Position numbers and translations under genes: made by a program. Positions 60,858 through 64,000 of a DNA stretch of 64,000 bases are shown in pieces. The first letter of the stretch is position 1. The number at the start of each line of letters is the position of its first letter. The notes below the pieces were generated by a model, which had not been told where the DNA came from, did not search any database, and was given only the letters and a program-made list of their open reading frames with translations. The stretch covers positions 1-64,000 of the forward strand of contig JAOAHX010000002.1 in the NCBI GenBank assembly GCA_026415035.1, given 5' to 3'. Source of the DNA: Thermodesulfobacteriota bacterium. Its GTDB lineage: Bacteria; Desulfobacterota; BSN033; UBA1163.

Positions 60858-60927
60858 TTTGGGAAGACTACCACATTCCATTTCTGGGTGTCAAAGACGT
60901 AAAAGGGGTGCTCGCTGCCTTCCCAAA
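60858..60927. repeat. Long-range inverted repeat between the ABM gene and tctC
   Basis: TTTGGGAAG (60858-60866) and CTTCCCAAA (60919-60927) are perfect 9-bp arms 52 nt apart, filling the 100-bp gap between the ABM-domain stop and the tctC start. The leader of tctC could fold into one large stem. An A-run follows on the minus strand, not a T-run. Confidence 0.45.
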
Positions 60928-61221
60928 CTACCTCTGGCCGATCACCTCGTAGACCTGAACCGTGCTTTCCGTGTAGAGGGCCTTGATCTTTGGAGAGAGG
61001 GCTTGATGATCTGCCGACCCCCTCCAGGCCGCAGCGGTTTCGAGGGACTGGAATCGGATGGCCATCTGATACACGGACTCCTTTTCATGCTCTTTTAAGA
61101 GGGTGACCGATACGAACCCGGGCTGACGGGACATGGCCACGCTATATTCCTCTCTGAAAAGGGTTTCAAAATCCTTCTCTTTCCCGGGTATGACATGGAA
61201 GGTGACGTGCCGCTCGATCAT
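60928..61221 (-). CDS. ABM (antibiotic biosynthesis monooxygenase)-domain protein
   Basis: 97 residues forming one ferredoxin-like ABM/dimeric alpha-beta barrel: MIERHVTFHVIPGKEKDFETLF at the start (given here as its first strand and helix), QPGFVSVTLLKEHEKESVY near 33, and IRFQSLETAAAWRGSADHQA near 55. Small dimeric proteins of this fold act as monooxygenases, haem oxygenases or simple binding proteins. In an anaerobic-looking cluster a ligand-handling or isomerase-like part is as likely as oxygenation. It follows the M24-like gene by 25 nt. Confidence 0.85.
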   Translation of the reverse strand: MIERHVTFHVIPGKEKDFETLFREEYSVAMSRQPGFVSVTLLKEHEKESVYQMAIRFQSLETAAAWRGSADHQALSPKIKALYTESTVQVYEVIGQR

Positions 61222-61246
61222 CTTTTTCTCCTCTCGGGTTTCTTCT

Positions 61247-62353
61247 TCAGGTTTTTTCGAAGATCTCTGGTCGTCTGAATGGGATACCGGCCACCTCCAT
61301 CGTCAGGGTGGGGTAGAGGATGGGACGGGTGATCATCTCCGGCCCCCTTGAGGTGGCGAGAATCGTGTCCTCGGATTTGGTTCCGGTGAGCGAAGGATTC
61401 CAGGTGAAGGCCTGATTCTCCTGGATGACGTCGGGTGTGCTGAAATGGGTCCGGTAGTCCCTGCCCGTGTAACCGATCGATCCCCCCTGGTGGTGGAGCC
61501 TCCATTCTTCAGGATAGCCCATTTCACGATAGGCCTCGATGCCTCTCTGAAGCACCTCCCGGGCCGGGATCCCCGGCCGGGTGTGGGCCATCATCGTGCA
61601 GTCGATGAAGACATTGGCATGATACTTCTCTTTCAACTCTTCCGGTGTTTTTCCGAAGTGGACGAACCGGGTCAGCGAGACGATGAGCCCCCACTTTCGG
61701 GCATTGACCGAAACCATCAAGATCTTTTCAATTTGTTTCTCGGTGGGGATGGGGTGACGAAACTTCGAAATCCTCTCGTCGGCGGCCGACATCAGGGTGA
61801 TCGGGTCGATCCGATCCTTCCAGAGTTCCTGGCAAAGTCTTCCGACGACCTCGGACTCTTTTTCTCCCTGCCTCGTCTCCATCACGGTCTTCTCAAGGGC
61901 GAGGGAGACCTTCTCCCCGAGCCATCGGTACCGCTCCTGTTCTTCAGGGGTCAAGGAGTACCGAAGCCGGGCGATCTCCTCCGGGAGGACCGTCGCCTTC
62001 GGAAAAGGGGCATCGCTTCCAAGGGGGCCGTCTCCGACCAGGTCCTGGACGATCGAGACTTCCCGATCCTCATGCCAGGGGAAGGTTTTTACCTTGAACC
62101 CCTGCTCCTCCAGCCTCTCCTCTTCGATCATCCGGGGCGCCTCGATGTTGTTGGAGATGAGATATTTTGAATCATCCGTGATGAGAAGCGAGGTTGCCCC
62201 GAACTCGGTGGTGATCCCTACGAGGTTCAGACCGCCGCAGGTCATCCAGCAGAAATTGGCCTGCCGTTTGAGGAGCAGGCCCTTGAGTCCTCTCGATCTC
62301 AGAAATTCCCTTACCCGTCTCTCTTTCTCTAAGATTTCCTCTCTCAATCCCAT
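61247..62353 (-). CDS. M24-fold (creatinase-like) protein without canonical metal ligands
   Basis: 368 residues: an N-terminal creatinase-type domain (RVREFLRSRGLKGLLLKRQ near 12) and a pita-bread C-terminal domain. Where true M24 peptidases have DxG and DxTRT the sequence reads VSVNARKWGLIVSLTRFVHFG, losing both Asp. The His block is LHHQGGSIGYTGRDY, and the EPG block is TWNPSLTG, losing a Glu; only SEDT keeps one. It is thus likely a metal-free hydrolase or lyase in the style of creatinase. It lies between DctP and ABM genes, so action on the imported substrate, perhaps at a C-N bond, is conceivable. The M24 protein at 15207 keeps all ligands. Confidence 0.87.
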   Translation of the reverse strand: MGLREEILEKERRVREFLRSRGLKGLLLKRQANFCWMTCGGLNLVGITTEFGATSLLITDDSKYLISNNIEAPRMIEEERLEEQGFKVKTFPWHEDREVSIVQDLVGDGPLGSDAPFPKATVLPEEIARLRYSLTPEEQERYRWLGEKVSLALEKTVMETRQGEKESEVVGRLCQELWKDRIDPITLMSAADERISKFRHPIPTEKQIEKILMVSVNARKWGLIVSLTRFVHFGKTPEELKEKYHANVFIDCTMMAHTRPGIPAREVLQRGIEAYREMGYPEEWRLHHQGGSIGYTGRDYRTHFSTPDVIQENQAFTWNPSLTGTKSEDTILATSRGPEMITRPILYPTLTMEVAGIPFRRPEIFEKT

Positions 62354-62393
62354 GGGTCGCCTCTTCAGGGTGGAGTCTGAGAACCTCGGGGTT

Positions 62394-62432
62394 GGGAGAA
62401 GAGGGAGCGAGGAAATTGGCTCCCCCTTCCCA
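62394..62432 (-). repeat. Hairpin after the dctP gene
   Basis: GGGAGAAGAGGGAGC (62394-62408) and GCTCCCCCTTCCC (62419-62431) form a stem of about 13 bp with one mismatch and one bulge, 24 nt past the dctP stop on the minus strand. As after tctC, no T-run follows, so it fits an mRNA-protecting hairpin behind a binding-protein gene. Confidence 0.5.
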
Positions 62433-62455
62433 GATTTTCCGATCCCTTTTCGCAG

Positions 62456-63442
62456 TTATTGGGCCAGCACCTCTGCCCAGGTGGTGACGGTCCACTGCGT
62501 CTTGAAGAGCTCGTTGACGGCCTCCTTTGCCTTCTCCCGGAAGGAGGCGGCATCGGGAATGATCACCTGCATGCCAAACCTCTGGAGTTCGACCAGGAGG
62601 GCGGCCTCGCCTGTCTTGATCTTGTTGAGGGCCCACTCCTCGGCCTCCTTCCCTGCCCTCACGATAAGGTCCTGGTCGGCTTTGGGCAGTTTGTCGAAGA
62701 AGGGCTTGTGGATCAGAAGCCCTGCGGTCTGGACCAGGTGATTGGTGATGATCAGATGGCTCTGGACCTCGTAAAGCTTGAAAGAGTGGATCTGGGGGAG
62801 GTCTCCCTCGGAGGCCTCGGCTTTCCCTTCCTTCAAGGAATTGTAGAGTTCGGGCAAAGGAATTCCGATCGGATCCGCGCCGATGGCCTTCCAGACCGCC
62901 ATCCAGCTCGGGATGGGCGGAAGCCTCAATTTCAGGTTGTAGACGTCGGCCGGCGTATAGATGGGCCGTTTGGCCGTGGTCTGCCTCAGCCCCCTGTAGA
63001 TGGTTCCCAAGAATTTCAGATCGTTCTTTTCGAGCTGGGCCCTGGCCTCTTGTCCGAGCCGGCCGTTCCAGACCCTCATGTAGTGATCGAAATCCCTCAT
63101 GACATAGGGGCCGGTGAAGAAATAGTACGGGGGGGCATAGTATTCGAGAAAGGCGGTGCCGTTGGACTGCATCTCGATTTCGCCGTTTCGGTTCATCCTG
63201 TTGATGTCGATTTCGCTCTTCGTGCCGGCATCGATCTTCACCTCGATCCGGCCCCCAGTTCCTTTCTCCACGATCTCTTTGAACTTTTCAGCCGCCTCGA
63301 CGACGATGCCGCCTTTGAAGGGGCTGGCCAGACGGATCGTCGTCTTCTCCTGAGCCCTGACGATGGGAATCGCCTGGATGGCGAAGAGAAAGGCAAGGAG
63401 AGCGATGGCGAGAAAGACCGAAACCCATTTGATCGCTTTCAT
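62456..63442 (-). CDS. dctP: TRAP transporter solute-binding protein DctP
   Basis: 328 residues. Signal peptide (VSVFLAIALLAFLFAIQAIP) then the DctP family: TIRLASPFKGGIVVEAAEKF near 36, GRIEVKIDAGTKSEIDINRM near 65, the conserved Arg region LRLPPIPSWMAVWKAIGADP near 180 that salt-bridges the substrate carboxylate, and IPLPELYNSLKEGKAEASEG near 200. Periplasmic receptor for a carboxylate. No DctQ or DctM membrane genes are found in the window, so it is an orphan or uses distant partners. Confidence 0.92.
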   Translation of the reverse strand: MKAIKWVSVFLAIALLAFLFAIQAIPIVRAQEKTTIRLASPFKGGIVVEAAEKFKEIVEKGTGGRIEVKIDAGTKSEIDINRMNRNGEIEMQSNGTAFLEYYAPPYYFFTGPYVMRDFDHYMRVWNGRLGQEARAQLEKNDLKFLGTIYRGLRQTTAKRPIYTPADVYNLKLRLPPIPSWMAVWKAIGADPIGIPLPELYNSLKEGKAEASEGDLPQIHSFKLYEVQSHLIITNHLVQTAGLLIHKPFFDKLPKADQDLIVRAGKEAEEWALNKIKTGEAALLVELQRFGMQVIIPDAASFREKAKEAVNELFKTQWTVTTWAEVLAQ

Positions 63443-63469
63443 GTCGTTAACCCCCTTTCCTCTAAAAGA

Positions 63470-64000
63470 TTATTTTTTGATCTCCTTGACCAGTTTCCCA
63501 TAGAACTCGTGGTCCTGGGCCATCAGTTTCCCGAAGGCCTCCGGCCCGAGATAGGAGAGGTTGACCGCCATATCCTTGGCCGTCTTCTGGAAGGCAGGGT
63601 CCTCCATCCCGGCTTTGAAGGCGTCATGGAGCTTCTTGATCACATCGGGAGGTGTCCCCTTGGGTGCGGCCAGGCCTCGCCACATCCCCATCGCAAAGTC
63701 GATGCCCTGCTCCTTCACCGTGGGCACATCCGGGAACATTTCCAAGCGCTTCTCTGCAAAGAGGGCGATGATCCGGAGTTTTCCGGCCTTCACGTGCTCG
63801 ATGCCCTCCGGAGGGGAGACCGAGACGGCGTTGATGTGGCCGCCTAAGATGGCCGTCACCGAAGGCCCTCCGCCGGAGAAGGGGATATGGTTGAATTTCA
63901 CTCCCGCCGCCTTTTCAAAGGCGAGGGCGACCAGGTGAACTCCACCACCTGCCCCGGAATTCCCGACGGTGATCATGTTCGGATTCTTCTTCGCATAGTC
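63470..64000 (-). CDS. TctC-family binding protein, C-terminal part (5' end beyond window)
   Basis: 176 residues seen, with the frame still open at base 64000 (DYAKKNPNM precedes the first in-window Met). Bug/TctC family segments: ITVGNSGAGGGVHLVALAFE, FNHIPFSGGGPSVTAILGGH, RIIALFAEKRLEMFPDVPTV and RGLAAPKGTPPDVIKKLHDA, all typical of the second lobe. Periplasmic carboxylate receptor; the signal peptide and first lobe are outside. It is transcribed toward dctP, 27 nt away, and is a second TctC copy relative to the one at 59820. Confidence 0.93.
   Translation of the reverse strand, partial: DYAKKNPNMITVGNSGAGGGVHLVALAFEKAAGVKFNHIPFSGGGPSVTAILGGHINAVSVSPPEGIEHVKAGKLRIIALFAEKRLEMFPDVPTVKEQGIDFAMGMWRGLAAPKGTPPDVIKKLHDAFKAGMEDPAFQKTAKDMAVNLSYLGPEAFGKLMAQDHEFYGKLVKEIKK

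Noticed and set aside
62459-63847. A 462-codon plus-strand open frame
   Set aside because: Antisense to dctP and the second tctC; no start signal and no recognisable fold.

Overview
The window looks like chromosomal DNA from an uncultured bacterium, most likely a member of the Desulfobacterota (old Deltaproteobacteria) or a nearby anaerobic lineage. This is an inference from gene content: an archaemetzincin beside an archaeal-type NTPase, a split PEP-synthase/phenylphosphate-synthase-like pair, a FadN-type beta-oxidation operon, full-length NifU with NifS, and many tripartite (TTT and TRAP) solute-binding proteins. Coding DNA is GC-rich with heavy use of AGG/AGA arginine and GAG/CTC codons. 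GTG and TTG starts are common and many genes overlap by exactly 4 nt. No rRNA, tRNA, CRISPR array, phage or intact insertion sequence was recognised.

Layout. 1-222 is the 3' end of an aldehyde dehydrogenase gene, followed by about 770 bp of AT-rich DNA without a convincing gene. 993-2053 (minus) is an archaemetzincin/THEP1 NTPase pair. 2179-13596 (plus) is a tight seven-gene operon of the MoxR/DUF58/BatA kind: DUF4175 protein, HExxH peptidase with TPRs, MoxR ATPase, DUF58, two VWA-like membrane proteins and a DUF4159 protein. A metallo-beta-lactamase-fold protein and a SAM methyltransferase follow, both with signal peptides. 15207-18645 (minus) is a PurM/HypE-like protein, an MFS transporter and an M24 peptidase. 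18790-21783 (minus) is the split PEP-synthase pair behind a strong promoter. 22091-26077 holds a leaderless zinc-ribbon gene diverging from a copper-type P1B ATPase and an HtrA protease.

26095-27697 (minus) carries two DUF3617-type proteins around an internally duplicated secreted protein. 28140-34274 (plus) is a TetR regulator with twin operators, then a fatty acid beta-oxidation operon. Two small membrane proteins follow. 35377-38448 (plus) is NifU-NifS and a sugar-nucleotide-type epimerase. 38454-41654 is carB. 41968-42986 is thiM under a TPP riboswitch with an intrinsic terminator. 43014-43390 is a cold-shock protein gene with a leader that can fold in mutually exclusive ways. 43422-44451 is a phosphoesterase with a tiny zinc-ribbon partner. 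44606-45257 holds a WxPGHW-repeat protein and TatA.

45287-64000 is one long minus-strand series devoted to uptake and breakdown of organic or sugar acids. In transcription order it contains a TctC binding protein (cut by the window end), an orphan TRAP DctP, a metal-ligand-free M24-fold protein, an ABM-domain protein, TctC-TctB-TctA, a Gfo/Idh/MocA oxidoreductase, a cupin and a zinc alcohol dehydrogenase. It continues with a fumarate-reductase-like flavoprotein, an Old-Yellow-Enzyme-like protein, KDG kinase, KDPG aldolase, a LarA-family protein, a second zinc dehydrogenase, a 2-hydroxyacid dehydrogenase and uronate isomerase. The logical flow is import of a (sugar) acid, redox and epimerase steps, then KDG to KDPG to pyruvate plus glyceraldehyde-3-phosphate. 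No dehydratase that would make KDG lies inside the window, so the true substrate is open. This cluster and the cspA leader are the two places I would look at first for something undescribed.
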